Of a stretch of DNA of 64,000 nt, positions 53,064-63,303 are shown in pieces. The stretch spans positions 1,488,001 through 1,552,000 of the forward strand of contig NZ_CP142396.1 of the NCBI RefSeq assembly GCF_035934735.1, written 5' to 3'. A model generated the notes under the pieces. The model saw only the letters and a program-made list of their open reading frames with translations, had not been told where the DNA came from and made no database searches. Numbering within the stretch: position 1 is the first letter of the stretch; each line of letters starts with the position of its first letter. A program made the position numbers and the translations under genes. The stretch comes from Sedimentibacter sp. MB31-C6 (GTDB lineage Bacteria; Bacillota; Clostridia; Tissierellales; Sedimentibacteraceae).

Positions 53064-54488
53064 ATGGTCAATATTGAAGGATTGAAATTTAATAGTTTAG
53101 ATTATGTATTAATCGTTGATAAAGAATTTACAGTTGTTTACAATACTCGTTTTGATGAAAATGTTAATGCTTCGTTCAATGATAGTAATAGTAGGGAGTA
53201 TTTAAATAGAAATTTATTTGAAATTTATCCAACAATTAAAAATGAAGCGGCTACTTCTTCAATAGTTAGATGCATAACTACAGGAGAAATTGTTGTAAAA
53301 AAGTTTCAAAAATATAAAGACTTTAAAGGTAATTTATATTCAACACATAATGTAACCATACCTTTATTAAGAGAAGGAAAAATTATAGGTGCAGTAGAAC
53401 TTGTAAAGGATATAAAAACAATAGACAATGTTAATAACGATGACTGCGATAAAAACTATGATGATGAAGACAACGAATTTATAAATAGCATCATTAATGA
53501 TATAAGCAATACTTCCTTCGAAAGTATTATAACAAATGATAAGAAAATGTTGAAAGCTATTGAACAGGCAAAAACAATGTCAAAGATGCAAAGTCCAACT
53601 CTTATTTACGGTGAAACGGGTACTGGCAAGGAAGTATTTGTACAAGCAATGATTAATTATAGTGGAATACCTAGAAAAAAAGTTGTAGTTCAAAATTGCG
53701 CAGCAATACCTCATAACTTGATTGAATCAATTTTATTTGGAACCTATAGAGGCGCATATACTGGAGCTGAAAATAAAAAGGGTTTATTTGAAATAGCAGA
53801 GGGAGGAATAATATTTTTAGATGAGTTAAATTCAATTCCTTACGATGTGCAAGGAAAACTTCTAAGGGTACTGCAGGATGGAAGCTTTAGACCTGTAGGG
53901 TCAAACATTCAAAAAACTGTAAATGTAAAAATAGTTGCAGCAATGAATGAGGATCCATTAGAAGCAATAAAAAACAATCATTTAAGAAAAGATTTATTTT
54001 ATAGATTAAGCAGTGGAATGATATACTTACCTCCATTGCGAGAAAGAAGAGGGGATATCAAACTATTTATAGATAATTATATAAAAGAATTTGATATAAT
54101 TTATAATAAAAATGTTCAAGGTATTACGAAAACTTTAGAGAAAATTTTTCTTGATTACAATTGGGATGGTAATGTTCGAGAATTAAAACATATAATTGAA
54201 TCAATGATAGGAGTAGCTGATAGCAAAATGCTTGATGTGCAATATTTGCCTGCATATATGTATGACCGTGTTTATAAAACTAATAATAATACTTTGGTTG
54301 AAACAGATAATAATAATTTTAATTATGATATGGAGACATATAATTTGAAAAAAATATTGGAAGAAAAGGAAATAGAGATTATTAAAAAAGTTCTTAAAAT
54401 TACTGATGGTAATAAAACTAAAGCTGGGAAAATATTAGGAATACCTAGACAAACACTAAACTACAAAATTGACAAGCTAAAAATATAA
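53064..54488 (+). CDS. Sigma-54-dependent activator with PAS domain
   Basis: 474 residues from ATG 53064 (AAAGGTG upstream; the frame reaches back to 53022 without a ribosome site). Residues about 10-115 are PAS-like. Residues about 165-400 are the AAA+ domain: Walker A YGETGTGKEVF, loop GAYTGA in place of GAFTGA, Walker B GGIIFLDE. The C-terminus has a Fis-type helix-turn-helix (NKTKAGKILGIPRQTLNYKI). It should drive the -24/-12 promoter just downstream, and the PAS domain may sense the substrate. Confidence 0.92.
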   Translation: MVNIEGLKFNSLDYVLIVDKEFTVVYNTRFDENVNASFNDSNSREYLNRNLFEIYPTIKNEAATSSIVRCITTGEIVVKKFQKYKDFKGNLYSTHNVTIPLLREGKIIGAVELVKDIKTIDNVNNDDCDKNYDDEDNEFINSIINDISNTSFESIITNDKKMLKAIEQAKTMSKMQSPTLIYGETGTGKEVFVQAMINYSGIPRKKVVVQNCAAIPHNLIESILFGTYRGAYTGAENKKGLFEIAEGGIIFLDELNSIPYDVQGKLLRVLQDGSFRPVGSNIQKTVNVKIVAAMNEDPLEAIKNNHLRKDLFYRLSSGMIYLPPLRERRGDIKLFIDNYIKEFDIIYNKNVQGITKTLEKIFLDYNWDGNVRELKHIIESMIGVADSKMLDVQYLPAYMYDRVYKTNNNTLVETDNNNFNYDMETYNLKKILEEKEIEIIKKVLKITDGNKTKAGKILGIPRQTLNYKIDKLKI

Positions 54489-54492
54489 TTAT

Positions 54493-54561
54493 CGACAAAA
54501 ATTAGTCGCTAACGACAATTTTTTGTCGATAAATGTGCAAAAAAACGACAAATATTTGTCG
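54493..54561. promoter_or_regulatory. Three enhancer-like palindromes for the sigma-54 activator
   Basis: CGACAAAAATTAGTCG (54493-54508), CGACAATTTTTTGTCG (54513-54528) and CGACAAATATTTGTCG (54546-54561) share the form CGACAA-N4-TTGTCG (one mismatch in the first). Centres are 20 and 33 bp apart, about two and three helical turns. They lie 60-130 bp before the -24 element, the normal place for upstream activating sites. The last one with its T-run may also end the activator gene. Confidence 0.75.
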
Positions 54562-54620
54562 TTTTTTTATATTAAAAAAAACTGCAAATATAATTCATTG
54601 ATTTCTCAACGAATTATATT

Positions 54621-54636
54621 TGGCATGGTATTTGCT
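54621..54636 (+). promoter_or_regulatory. Sigma-54 (-24/-12) promoter
   Basis: TGGCATGGTATTTGCT fits the consensus TGGCAC-N5-TTGCT with correct GG-to-GC spacing. Transcription should start near 54647, ahead of the reductase operon. Confidence 0.88.
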
Positions 54637-54713
54637 TATTATTAGTGTAAGTATTATCAATTATAAAAATCAAATATTATATATTGTATTTGAGAAAAGT
54701 TTAGGAGTTTATT

Positions 54714-55997
54714 ATGAATCTAGAATTGAGAAAAATATTTATTAAAGATGTTATTTTTAAAGATGAGAACAAAATTGAAAATGATATATTGTATGTTAAT
54801 GCAGATTTGTTAAGTGAATTTATAAAAGAAGATAAAAGGATTAAGGATGTTTCTTTTGACATTGCAAGACCAGGAGAATCTGTAAGGATACTTCCAGTTA
54901 AAGATGTAATTGAGCCAAGAGCAAAGTTAGATGGAGAGATATTTTCAGGTTTATTTAAAGAACAAGTAGAAGAGGCAGGAAAAGGTATAACCTATGTTCT
55001 AAGTGGATGTGCTATTGTTACAACAGGTCCTATTGTGGGATTTCAAGAAGGTTTGATAGATATGAGTGGTCCAGGGGCAAAGTACAGTATTTTTTCTAAA
55101 TTGATAAATATTGTAATGGACATTACCAAAGAAGATTTTGTAGACCCACATGAACATGAGGAAGTTGTAAGATTGGCAGGAATAAAGGCAGCTCAATATG
55201 TTGGTAAAATAGGGTTAAGCTATAAGAATTATGAAGTAGAACGATATGAATGGAAAAGTATTGGAGAAAAGTATGCAGAGTATCCTGAACTTCCTAAAGT
55301 AGCATATGTATATAATTGTATGAGTCAGGGCCTTTTACATGATACATATTTTTATGGAAGAGATTCAAAGCTAATGATTCCTACTATGATTACACCATTA
55401 GAGGTAATGGATGGAGCAATCGTAAGTGGTAACTGTGTTTCTCCTGGTTCTAAAACGACTACTTATCACCATTTAAACAATGCAGTTATTAAAGAATGTA
55501 TGAGAAGACATGGTAAAGAAATAAATTTTATGGGTATCGTTTTGAATCCTTTAATGGTTACTTTGAAGGAAAAGTATAGAAATTGTATGCTTACTGTTAG
55601 GCAAGTAGAAATGCTTGGTGCAGAGGGTGTTGTTATTTCCCAAGAGGGATTTGGAAACCCTACAACTGATTTAATGATAGTATGCCAATCATTTGAGAAG
55701 ATGGATATTAAAACAGTAATAATAACTAATGAAGATGCAGGAATTGATGGCATGTCAGAATCCTTACCAGATAGTGTCACAGATGCTGTAGCAATTGTAT
55801 CAACAGGAAATAGCAATGCAACAATTATGCTACCTAAAATGGATAAAACAATAGGTAGAATAAAGGAAATTGAAAGATTAACTGGTGGAAATGTAGATTC
55901 AATACAAGATGATGGAAGGCTTTTAGTAGAAATCCATGGAATTATGGGAAGCCATAATTTACAAGGTAATACACAATTAAGTGCTATGACGATATAG
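54714..55997 (+). CDS. Component B alpha/beta proprotein of a glycine/sarcosine/betaine-type reductase (GrdE/G/I-like)
   Basis: 427 residues, the usual length. SGCAIVTTGPIVGFQEGLIDMSGPGA (key TTGPIVGFQEGLIDM) and DPHEHEEVVRLAG are conserved in GrdE/GrdG/GrdI. Cys241 in VSGNCVSPGSKTTTYHH matches the known cleavage site where the proprotein splits and forms a pyruvoyl group that binds the amine substrate as a Schiff base. Glycine, sarcosine and betaine forms cannot be told apart here. Driven by the sigma-54 promoter; the selenoprotein partner follows by 14 bp. Confidence 0.87.
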   Translation: MNLELRKIFIKDVIFKDENKIENDILYVNADLLSEFIKEDKRIKDVSFDIARPGESVRILPVKDVIEPRAKLDGEIFSGLFKEQVEEAGKGITYVLSGCAIVTTGPIVGFQEGLIDMSGPGAKYSIFSKLINIVMDITKEDFVDPHEHEEVVRLAGIKAAQYVGKIGLSYKNYEVERYEWKSIGEKYAEYPELPKVAYVYNCMSQGLLHDTYFYGRDSKLMIPTMITPLEVMDGAIVSGNCVSPGSKTTTYHHLNNAVIKECMRRHGKEINFMGIVLNPLMVTLKEKYRNCMLTVRQVEMLGAEGVVISQEGFGNPTTDLMIVCQSFEKMDIKTVIITNEDAGIDGMSESLPDSVTDAVAIVSTGNSNATIMLPKMDKTIGRIKEIERLTGGNVDSIQDDGRLLVEIHGIMGSHNLQGNTQLSAMTI

Positions 55998-56011
55998 GGA
56001 GTGGTGAGAAA

Positions 56012-57283
56012 ATGAAGAAGGTAGTTTTTTATACTAATCAATTTTTTGGACAAATAGGCGGCGAAGATAGAGCATATATGGAACCTCAAATACATAAAGG
56101 CTCTATAGGAAGTGCAAATGCATTTGTTGGTAAATTAGAAAATGCAGAAATTGTTGCAACTATAATTTGTGGTGATAATTATTATGCTGAAAATATGGAT
56201 ATAGTTAAAAATTTTATAGAAGAAAATTTGAAAAATGTTGATATGGATTTATATATAGCAGGACCAGCCTTTAATGCAGGTCGTTTTGGCATTGCATGTG
56301 CAGATTCCTGTGCTTTTGTAAAAAAAAGATTCGGTATTGAAGCAATAACAGGTTTATATAAAGAAAATCCTGCAGTAGAAATGTATAAAAAAGATATATA
56401 TATACTTCAAGTAGGAAAGTCAGCTGCAAATATAAGAAAAGCAGTACCTCTAATGTCTGAATTTGCTAACAAGCTATTAAATAAAGATAAAATTGGCAGT
56501 CCTAAAGAAGAACAATATTATGCAATGGGAAAGAGAATCAATTTATTTAAAGAGAAAAATGGAGCAGAAAGAGCACTGGATATGTTGGTTAATAGACTTA
56601 AAGATGAATCATATGAAACAGAGCTTGAAATTTCAGTATATGACAAAGTAAAACCTGCTCTTCCACTTAAAGATTTAAAAAGTGCAAAAATTGCATTATG
56701 TACATCTGGAGGGATTGTGCCAATGGGAAATCCAGATCATATGCCAGCAGCTACGGCTAAATTTTATAAAATGTATGATATATCAAATAAACAGAGGTTA
56801 GAAGAAGGAGAATTTGAGTCTGTTCATGCAGGTTATGATCCAGTTTATGCAAATAAAGACCCAAATAGAGTAGCACCTTTAGATATTCTTAGAAAGTTAG
56901 AAAAGGAAGGTTTAATAGGAAGTGTATATACGTTTTTAAGCACAACAACAGGTAATTCGACTTCAGTTTCAGATGCTATAGCAATGGGTAAAGAAATAGC
57001 TCAGAAATTTGTTGAAGATAAAGTAGATGGAGTTATATTAACAAGCACATGAGGTACTTGTACACGTTGCGGAGCAACAATAGTAAAACAAATTGAAAAA
57101 GCAGGTATACCAGCAGTTCACATATGTACAGTAACACCAATATCAAAAACAGTAGGGGCAGTTAGAATATCCGGAGCACAAGCAATACCATATCCTACTG
57201 GAAATCCTGAGTTAACTCTCGAAAAAGAAGAACAGCGTAAAAGACAAATAGTTTTGAATGCTCTTAATCTACTTTTACAATAG
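56012..57283 (+). CDS. Component B selenoprotein of a glycine/sarcosine/betaine-type reductase (GrdB/F/H-like)
   Basis: 423 residues when the in-frame TGA at 57050-57052 is read as selenocysteine (residue 347). The downstream frame continues STUGTCTRCGATIVKQIEKA (U = Sec), the UxxCxxC active site of GrdB/F/H, and ends at TAG 57281 with the normal C-terminus. Stopping at TGA would lose the active site. With the preceding proprotein it removes the substrate's amine group and hands the carboxymethyl unit to selenoprotein GrdA, which is not in the window. GGIVPMGNPDHMPAATA is a further family motif. Confidence 0.92.
57066..57078 (+). promoter_or_regulatory. Candidate bacterial SECIS hairpin
   Basis: GTTGC/GCAAC closes a GGA loop 13 nt after the UGA, within the coding region, which is where SelB-binding hairpins lie in bacteria. 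Confidence 0.5.
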
Positions 57284-57318
57284 TTTAAGAAGTATAAATA
57301 TATATTATGGAGGCAAAT

Positions 57319-58398
57319 ATGAAAGTAGCAGTTTTAGGATCAGGCAATGGTGGAAGTGCCGTTGCATTTGAGTGGTCAAAGGCAGGACATGATGTATCTA
57401 TGTTTGATTTTGAAGAATTTGATAAAAATATTTCAGCAATTAAAAGTGCTGGTGGTATTACTTCTGAAGGTGAATTAGAAGGATTTCAAAAACTTACATA
57501 TGTAGGACATGATATTTCAAAAGTTGTACCAGATGCAGATATTATATTTGTTGTAGGACCAGCATATAGTACAGAGCCTTTCGGGAAAGCATGTAAACCA
57601 TATATAAAACCAGGTCAAATGTACATTATTTGTCCGAGTTCATGTGCTGGAAGTCTCGTTTTTAAAAAGGCACTAGGTTTGGAAATAGAAGATGAATCTG
57701 TTATTATTGCAGAAACATCAACATTACCATATGCCGTAAGAATCATAGGTGATGCAAAGATAGCAGTATATAATAGGCTAAAGGGAGCTTATTTTATCGC
57801 AGCTTTACCAAGTAAATTTAATCAGAAAGTATATGATGTTGTAGGAAATATATATACTGAAATTGAAATAGCTGAAAATGTTTTGCAAACGACTTTACAA
57901 AATGCTAATCCAATAATACATCCTGCTGTAACATTATTAAATGCAGCTCTAATAGAAAGAACTCAAGGTGATTTCTTATTTTATGAAGAAGGTGTAACTC
58001 AAGCAGTAGGCAGAATTATTAAAGCTATGGATGATGAAAGAATTGAAATAGGCAATAAAATAGGGGTTACAGTTATTCCTGACCCAGTATTAGGAATAAA
58101 ACAAGGTTATATGGCAGATGACACTTATGACATAGGTTATTCTAAAGCACCTGGATTTAAAGGCATAATGGCTCAAACACAGCTTGACTACAGATATTTC
58201 AATGAAGATGCAGGTTTTGGTTTAGTATTTTTTACAGATTTAGCAAAACAATTTAATGTAAAAACACCTACTATGGATGCAGTAATTAAATTGGCTTCAA
58301 TAGTTATGGCTAGAGACTATAAAGAAGAAAAGGCAAGAACTATGGAAAGCTTAGGGTTATCAAAATATAGCTTAGAAGAGTTGAAAAAGATTATCTAA
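57319..58398 (+). CDS. Octopine/opine dehydrogenase-like NAD(P)-binding protein
   Basis: 359 residues from ATG 57319 (GGAGG upstream; the ATG at 57307 lies in the ribosome site). VAVLGSGNGGSAVAFEWSKAG is the Rossmann dinucleotide motif. The C-terminal half (NANPIIHPAVTLLNAALIER) resembles the helical domain of octopine/nopaline dehydrogenases, with a His in HPA that is catalytic in that family. These enzymes join or split an amino acid and a keto acid through a secondary amine. The natural substrate here is unknown. Confidence 0.78.
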   Translation: MKVAVLGSGNGGSAVAFEWSKAGHDVSMFDFEEFDKNISAIKSAGGITSEGELEGFQKLTYVGHDISKVVPDADIIFVVGPAYSTEPFGKACKPYIKPGQMYIICPSSCAGSLVFKKALGLEIEDESVIIAETSTLPYAVRIIGDAKIAVYNRLKGAYFIAALPSKFNQKVYDVVGNIYTEIEIAENVLQTTLQNANPIIHPAVTLLNAALIERTQGDFLFYEEGVTQAVGRIIKAMDDERIEIGNKIGVTVIPDPVLGIKQGYMADDTYDIGYSKAPGFKGIMAQTQLDYRYFNEDAGFGLVFFTDLAKQFNVKTPTMDAVIKLASIVMARDYKEEKARTMESLGLSKYSLEELKKII

Positions 58399-58423
58399 AT
58401 TAGATAGATAAATGGAGGGTTAT

Positions 58424-59542
58424 ATGATTGTCGGTATACTAAAAGAAGTAAAAAGCAATGAATATAGAGTATCTGCTGTACCAGCAGCAGTAACAGAACT
58501 TGTAAAAAATGGACATAAAGTTTACGTGGAAAAGGATGCAGGATTAGGTAGTGGTTTCTCAGATGAAGAATATAAAGATTCAGGAGCTATAATAGCAGAC
58601 TGCGATACTATATGGAAAAATTCAGAGATGATATATAAGGTTAAAGAAATATTACCACAAGAATATAAATACTTAAGAGAAGGATTAATTGTTTATACGT
58701 ATCTTCATTCTAATGCTCACCTTGATATGACTAAAGAAATTCTAAAAAATAAAATAATAGGTATTGCCTATGAAGACATTACAGATAAAAATGGAAAATT
58801 TCCTTTACTTAGTCCAATGAGCGAGTTAGCTGGCAAGGGAGGATTCTTAGCAGCACTCCACTATGGTCAAAGTGTTAATGGAGGGAAGGGAATATTATTT
58901 AATCGAGTAAGTGGAATAGATACCCCTGTTGTAACTATAATAGGTGGAGGAAATTCAGGAATGGGAGCTGCTGAAATTGCAGCAAGTTTAGGAAATAACG
59001 TAAAAATATTAGATGTAAATAAAGAAGTTATGGATGAAGTTAAAGCTAAATTACCCCCAAATGTAGAATTTTTATATTCGAATAGAACAAATTTATTAAA
59101 ATGTTTAAAAGAAACTGATGTATTAATGAATTGTATTTTATGGAATAAAACACGTAAAGACCATCTTGTTAATAGAGAAGATTTAAAATTAATGAAAAAA
59201 GGAGCAATGATATTTGATATTGCTTGTGATGATAATGGGGCTATAGAAACATGTCATACAACAACACACGATGATCCAATTTACTATGAAGAAGGGATAT
59301 TGCATTACTGTGTTGATAACATTCCTTCAGCATTTGCTCGCACAGCATCAATTGGTCTTTCGAATGCTACTCTACCATTTGCTTTACAAATAGCAAATAA
59401 AGGCTGTGAAACTGCATTAAAGGGAAACCATCATTTGTTGAAAGGTCTTACATGTTATCATGGTAAATTAACATTACAAGAAACAGCAATTAAACATAAT
59501 TTAGAATTAACACCGCAAGATAAGATTGTAGAGCAGTTTTAA
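58424..59542 (+). CDS. Alanine dehydrogenase-like protein
   Basis: 372 residues from ATG 58424 (GGAGGG upstream). IVGILKEVKSNEYRVSAVP is the AlaDH/PNT start. Lys74 and His95 (YKVKEIL; YTYLHSNAH) correspond to the substrate-binding Lys and catalytic His of alanine dehydrogenase. VTIIGGGNSGMGAAEIAASLG binds NAD. It would convert alanine, or a similar amino acid, to the keto acid with NADH release. Located in the reductase operon, it could supply electrons for it. Confidence 0.82.
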   Translation: MIVGILKEVKSNEYRVSAVPAAVTELVKNGHKVYVEKDAGLGSGFSDEEYKDSGAIIADCDTIWKNSEMIYKVKEILPQEYKYLREGLIVYTYLHSNAHLDMTKEILKNKIIGIAYEDITDKNGKFPLLSPMSELAGKGGFLAALHYGQSVNGGKGILFNRVSGIDTPVVTIIGGGNSGMGAAEIAASLGNNVKILDVNKEVMDEVKAKLPPNVEFLYSNRTNLLKCLKETDVLMNCILWNKTRKDHLVNREDLKLMKKGAMIFDIACDDNGAIETCHTTTHDDPIYYEEGILHYCVDNIPSAFARTASIGLSNATLPFALQIANKGCETALKGNHHLLKGLTCYHGKLTLQETAIKHNLELTPQDKIVEQF

Positions 59543-59657
59543 TTATAATCTCAGTATATTTTCTATATGAAATAAATAGGAATTGTTATTAGTTTTATTA
59601 TGATTAAATATACTGAGATATAAATAAATTTAATAATAAATAAAGGGAGGATTATTA

Positions 59658-61061
59658 ATGGATTATGGTATTTTATCGTTAGCACCTGCATTAGTAGCTC
59701 TTGTTTTAGCATTTTTAACAAGAGACGCATTATTTTCAATTTTGATTGGTGTTTTAGTAGGTATTTTAGTTACAGGACAGAATTTATTATTAGGATTTAG
59801 TTCAATAATTCAAAGTGCATTAGGAAATGCAGACTTCATTTGGGTAATAGGTATTGAAGTGTTTATTGGTATGATGGTAGCGTTATTTCAAAAATCAGGT
59901 GCTATTGAAGCATTTGCGAATGCAATAGCAAAGTTTAATATTAAAGCTAGAGGAGCACAAGTTATTGCTTGGCTATTAGGTATATTTATATTCTTTAGTG
60001 ATTATTTTAGCCCACTGTATGTTGGTACAGTAATGAGAGGAATTACTGATAAGGCAAGAGTAGCAAGAGAAAAACTTGCATATATTTGTGATTCAACGTC
60101 AGCACCTATATGTACACTGATACCGTTTTCAGCATGGGGTATTTATATGGCAGGTCTTTTAATAGGGTTAGGACCAATTATAGATAATGATATGGCTATG
60201 GAAGCAGTTATTAGGATGGTTCCATTTAATTTTTATGGGTTAGCATCAATTTTAATGGTTGGACTAATTACAACAGGTATTCTTAAAGATTTTGGTCCAA
60301 TGAAAAAAGCAGAAACAAGAGCTAGAGAAGAAGGAAAGGTAGTAAGTGATACAGCTAAGCCATTATTGAGTAATGAGTTAGACAAAATAAAACCAAATGA
60401 TGGTGTTAAGTCTAATTTGTTCTTAAATTTCTTTGCTCCTGCTATAATAATAATTTCGGTTACATTAGGTACTTATATATTTATGGGTTCTGCTAAAACT
60501 TTAGAAGCATTTATAGCAGCAGTAGCATATCAATTTGTAGTTATGATAATTCAAAAAATGGGAACTTTATCAGAATTAGTTGATACAGCAGTTGAAGGAA
60601 TTAAAAGTGTTATGTCAGCAATGTTAATATTAGCATTAGCATATTGTTTAAATGCAATAAGTAAAGAATTAGGAACAGCTCAATTTGTAATAAGTGCAAC
60701 AGAATCTTGGATGACACCTATGTTCTTGTTACCATTAACTTTCCTATTATGTGCTTTTATTTCATTCTTTACTGGGACTTCATGGGGTACATATGCAATT
60801 ATGACACCAATTTGTGTTGGGTTAGCATTCCAATTAACAGGTGGTGCAGTTAACACTGTAATATATGGAACAGTTGCAGCGGTTATGGGTGGAGGTTGTT
60901 TTGGAGACCATTGCTCACCATTGTCAGATACAACTATACTATCATCGCTTGCATCAGGATCAGACCATATAGACCATGTTAAAACACAGTTGCCATATGC
61001 TATGACAGCAGCCGCAATATCAGTTGTTGGATATTTATTAGTAGGAATAACAATTGCATAA
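59658..61061 (+). CDS. NhaC-family Na+/H+ antiporter-like transporter
   Basis: 467 residues with about 11-12 membrane helices. FFSDYFSPLYVGTVMRGITD and MGGGCFGDHCSPLSDTTILSSL are signature segments of the NhaC family. Members exchange Na+ with protons or with organic anions, so this one may bring in the substrate or remove a product. Ribosome site AAGGGAGG. It is the last gene of the operon and is followed by a terminator. Confidence 0.85.
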   Translation: MDYGILSLAPALVALVLAFLTRDALFSILIGVLVGILVTGQNLLLGFSSIIQSALGNADFIWVIGIEVFIGMMVALFQKSGAIEAFANAIAKFNIKARGAQVIAWLLGIFIFFSDYFSPLYVGTVMRGITDKARVAREKLAYICDSTSAPICTLIPFSAWGIYMAGLLIGLGPIIDNDMAMEAVIRMVPFNFYGLASILMVGLITTGILKDFGPMKKAETRAREEGKVVSDTAKPLLSNELDKIKPNDGVKSNLFLNFFAPAIIIISVTLGTYIFMGSAKTLEAFIAAVAYQFVVMIIQKMGTLSELVDTAVEGIKSVMSAMLILALAYCLNAISKELGTAQFVISATESWMTPMFLLPLTFLLCAFISFFTGTSWGTYAIMTPICVGLAFQLTGGAVNTVIYGTVAAVMGGGCFGDHCSPLSDTTILSSLASGSDHIDHVKTQLPYAMTAAAISVVGYLLVGITIA

Positions 61062-61090
61062 TTTATGAGAGTATAGAAAATAAATAAATT

Positions 61091-61120
61091 AAGTTTCAAC
61101 TTAGGTTGGAACTTTTTTTT
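61091..61120 (+). terminator. Terminator of the reductase operon
   Basis: AAGTTTCAAC pairs with GTTGGAACTT (one G-U) across TTAG, followed by T6. Confidence 0.8.
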
Positions 61121-61159
61121 ATTATATAGGAAAGTTCTCCTTTCCTATATAATAAAAAA
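61115..61159. repeat. Long perfect palindrome before uvrB
   Basis: A 20-bp arm (starting TTTTTTATTATATAGG) and its exact complement flank a 5-nt loop. Another small palindrome, AAGGACG/CGTCCTT, lies at 61165-61182. They may act as a bidirectional terminator or form part of a repeat family. Confidence 0.55.
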
Positions 61160-61275
61160 CTAGGAAGGACGGAACGTCCTTGCGAAGCAAATCTTTTTAA
61201 TGAGAAATTGTATATCTTGACTTTATAAATACAAAGATATATAATGTATACGAACATACGTTTAGAGGAGAAAAT

Positions 61276-63237
61276 ATGGCTGAATTTAAAATAAAATCAG
61301 ATTATAAACCTACTGGAGACCAACCAAAAGCAATTAAAAAAATTGCAGAGGGATTGAATAAAAATTTAAAATATCAAACATTATTAGGTGTTACAGGCTC
61401 AGGAAAAACTTTTACTATGGCAAATATTATCGAGAAGGTACAAAAACCTACACTTGTTTTAGCCCATAATAAAACATTGGCAGCTCAGTTATGTTCAGAA
61501 TTCAAGGAATTTTTCCCCGATAATGCAGTCGAATACTTTGTTAGCTACTACGATTATTATCAGCCTGAAGCATATGTGCCAAGCAGTGATACATTTATAG
61601 AAAAAGATGCTTCAATAAATGATGAAATTGATAAGCTTAGACACTCAGCAACTGCATCTTTATTTGAAAGAAAAGATGTAATTATAGTTGCCAGTGTTTC
61701 ATGTATATATGGACTAGGTAGTCCTATTGATTATGAGAATCTTGTTATATCATTACGTCCAGGGATGCAAAAGGATAGAGATGATGCAATAAAGAAGTTA
61801 ATTGAGATACAATATAAAAGAAATGATATAAGTTTTACTAGGGGTACTTTTCGAGTAAGAGGAGATACTTTAGAGATTTTTCCAGCATCATCCTCAGAAA
61901 ATGCTGTTAGAATAGAGTTTTTTGGCGATGAGATAGATAGAATAACTGAAATAAACACAGTTACAGGAGAAATTCTGGGAAGAAGAAATCATATATCCAT
62001 TTTCCCAGCAACTCACTATGCAACTACAGAAGAAAATGTAAAAAGAGCAGTAGTTAGTATAAAGGATGAACTTCAAGAAAGATTAAAATATCTTGAAAGC
62101 GAAAATAAGCTACTTGAATATCAAAGATTAGAACAAAGAACAAATTATGATATAGAAATGCTTCAAGAAATGGGATATTGCAATGGTATTGAAAATTATT
62201 CTCGACATATAAATAATTTAAAGCCAGGAACAAGGCCATTTACATTGTTAGACTATCTTCCAAAGGATTTTCTTATGATTGTCGATGAATCACATGTTAC
62301 ATTACCACAGGTAAGAGGAATGTACAATGGAGACAGAGCAAGAAAAACTACATTAGTTGATTATGGTTTTCGTTTACCATCTGCTTTAGATAACAGACCT
62401 TTGAAGTTTGAGGAGTTTGAAAAAATTATAAATCAGGTGGTATTTGTAAGTGCAACTCCTGGACCATATGAAGCTGAGCATTCACAAAATGTTATAGAAC
62501 AAATTATACGTCCAACGGGTTTGATAGACCCACCTATTTTTGTAAGGCCTGTTGAAAATCAAATAGATGATTTATTAAAAGAAATACGTATTTCAACAAG
62601 CAAAAATCAAAGAGTGTTGGTAACGACACTCACTAAAAAAATGGCTGAAGATTTGACATTTTATTTTAAGAATACAGGAATACGTGTTAGATATTTGCAT
62701 TCTGACATCGACACATTGGAGAGATTAGAAATAATAAGAGATCTACGGACGGGAGAGTTCGATGTCCTTGTAGGAATCAATCTTTTAAGAGAAGGACTAG
62801 ATTTACCGGAGGTTTCTCTTGTAGCAATACTTGATGCAGATAAGGAAGGATTTCTTCGTTCGGAAACTTCACTTATACAAACAGTAGGAAGAGCTGCACG
62901 AAATGTAGATGGCAGAGTTATTATGTATGCTGATAAAATAACAGGATCAATGGAAAGAGCAATAAAAGAAACGAATAGAAGAAGAGAAATTCAAGATAAA
63001 TATAACAAGGATCATAATATTACACCTACAACAATAGTAAAAAGCGTTCGGGCTGTAATTGAAGCGACTAAGGTGGCTGAAAATGAAGAAAAATACACAT
63101 CAAAACGTACAAAAATCCTTGATATGGAAGCTTACATCATAGAACTTGAAAAAGAAATGAAAATAGCTGCAGAAAACTTGGAATTTGAAAAAGCAGCCAA
63201 AATAAGAGATGAAATAAAGGAACTAAGTATGTCCTAA
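61276..63237 (+). CDS. uvrB: Excinuclease ABC subunit B
   Basis: 653 residues, full length. Walker [15 protein letters not shown], the beta-hairpin [21 protein letters not shown] (key [12 protein letters not shown]), helicase motifs DESHVTLPQ and QTVGRAARN, and a C-terminal UVR motif ([13 protein letters not shown]) that binds UvrC. Acts in nucleotide excision repair after loading by UvrA, encoded next. Confidence 0.97.
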   Translation: MAEFKIKSDYKPTGDQPKAIKKIAEGLNKNLKYQTLLGVTGSGKTFTMANIIEKVQKPTLVLAHNKTLAAQLCSEFKEFFPDNAVEYFVSYYDYYQPEAYVPSSDTFIEKDASINDEIDKLRHSATASLFERKDVIIVASVSCIYGLGSPIDYENLVISLRPGMQKDRDDAIKKLIEIQYKRNDISFTRGTFRVRGDTLEIFPASSSENAVRIEFFGDEIDRITEINTVTGEILGRRNHISIFPATHYATTEENVKRAVVSIKDELQERLKYLESENKLLEYQRLEQRTNYDIEMLQEMGYCNGIENYSRHINNLKPGTRPFTLLDYLPKDFLMIVDESHVTLPQVRGMYNGDRARKTTLVDYGFRLPSALDNRPLKFEEFEKIINQVVFVSATPGPYEAEHSQNVIEQIIRPTGLIDPPIFVRPVENQIDDLLKEIRISTSKNQRVLVTTLTKKMAEDLTFYFKNTGIRVRYLHSDIDTLERLEIIRDLRTGEFDVLVGINLLREGLDLPEVSLVAILDADKEGFLRSETSLIQTVGRAARNVDGRVIMYADKITGSMERAIKETNRRREIQDKYNKDHNITPTTIVKSVRAVIEATKVAENEEKYTSKRTKILDMEAYIIELEKEMKIAAENLEFEKAAKIRDEIKELSMS

Positions 63238-63303
63238 GAGAATAAGCAAATAGATGAATGAATTGTGAAACTATATTTAAGACCAAAATTGAAAGGATAA
63301 CAA

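Noticed and set aside
56012-57052. GrdB-like gene ending at TGA 57052
   Set aside because: The same frame continues with the conserved active-site and C-terminal sequence, so the codon is selenocysteine and not the end.
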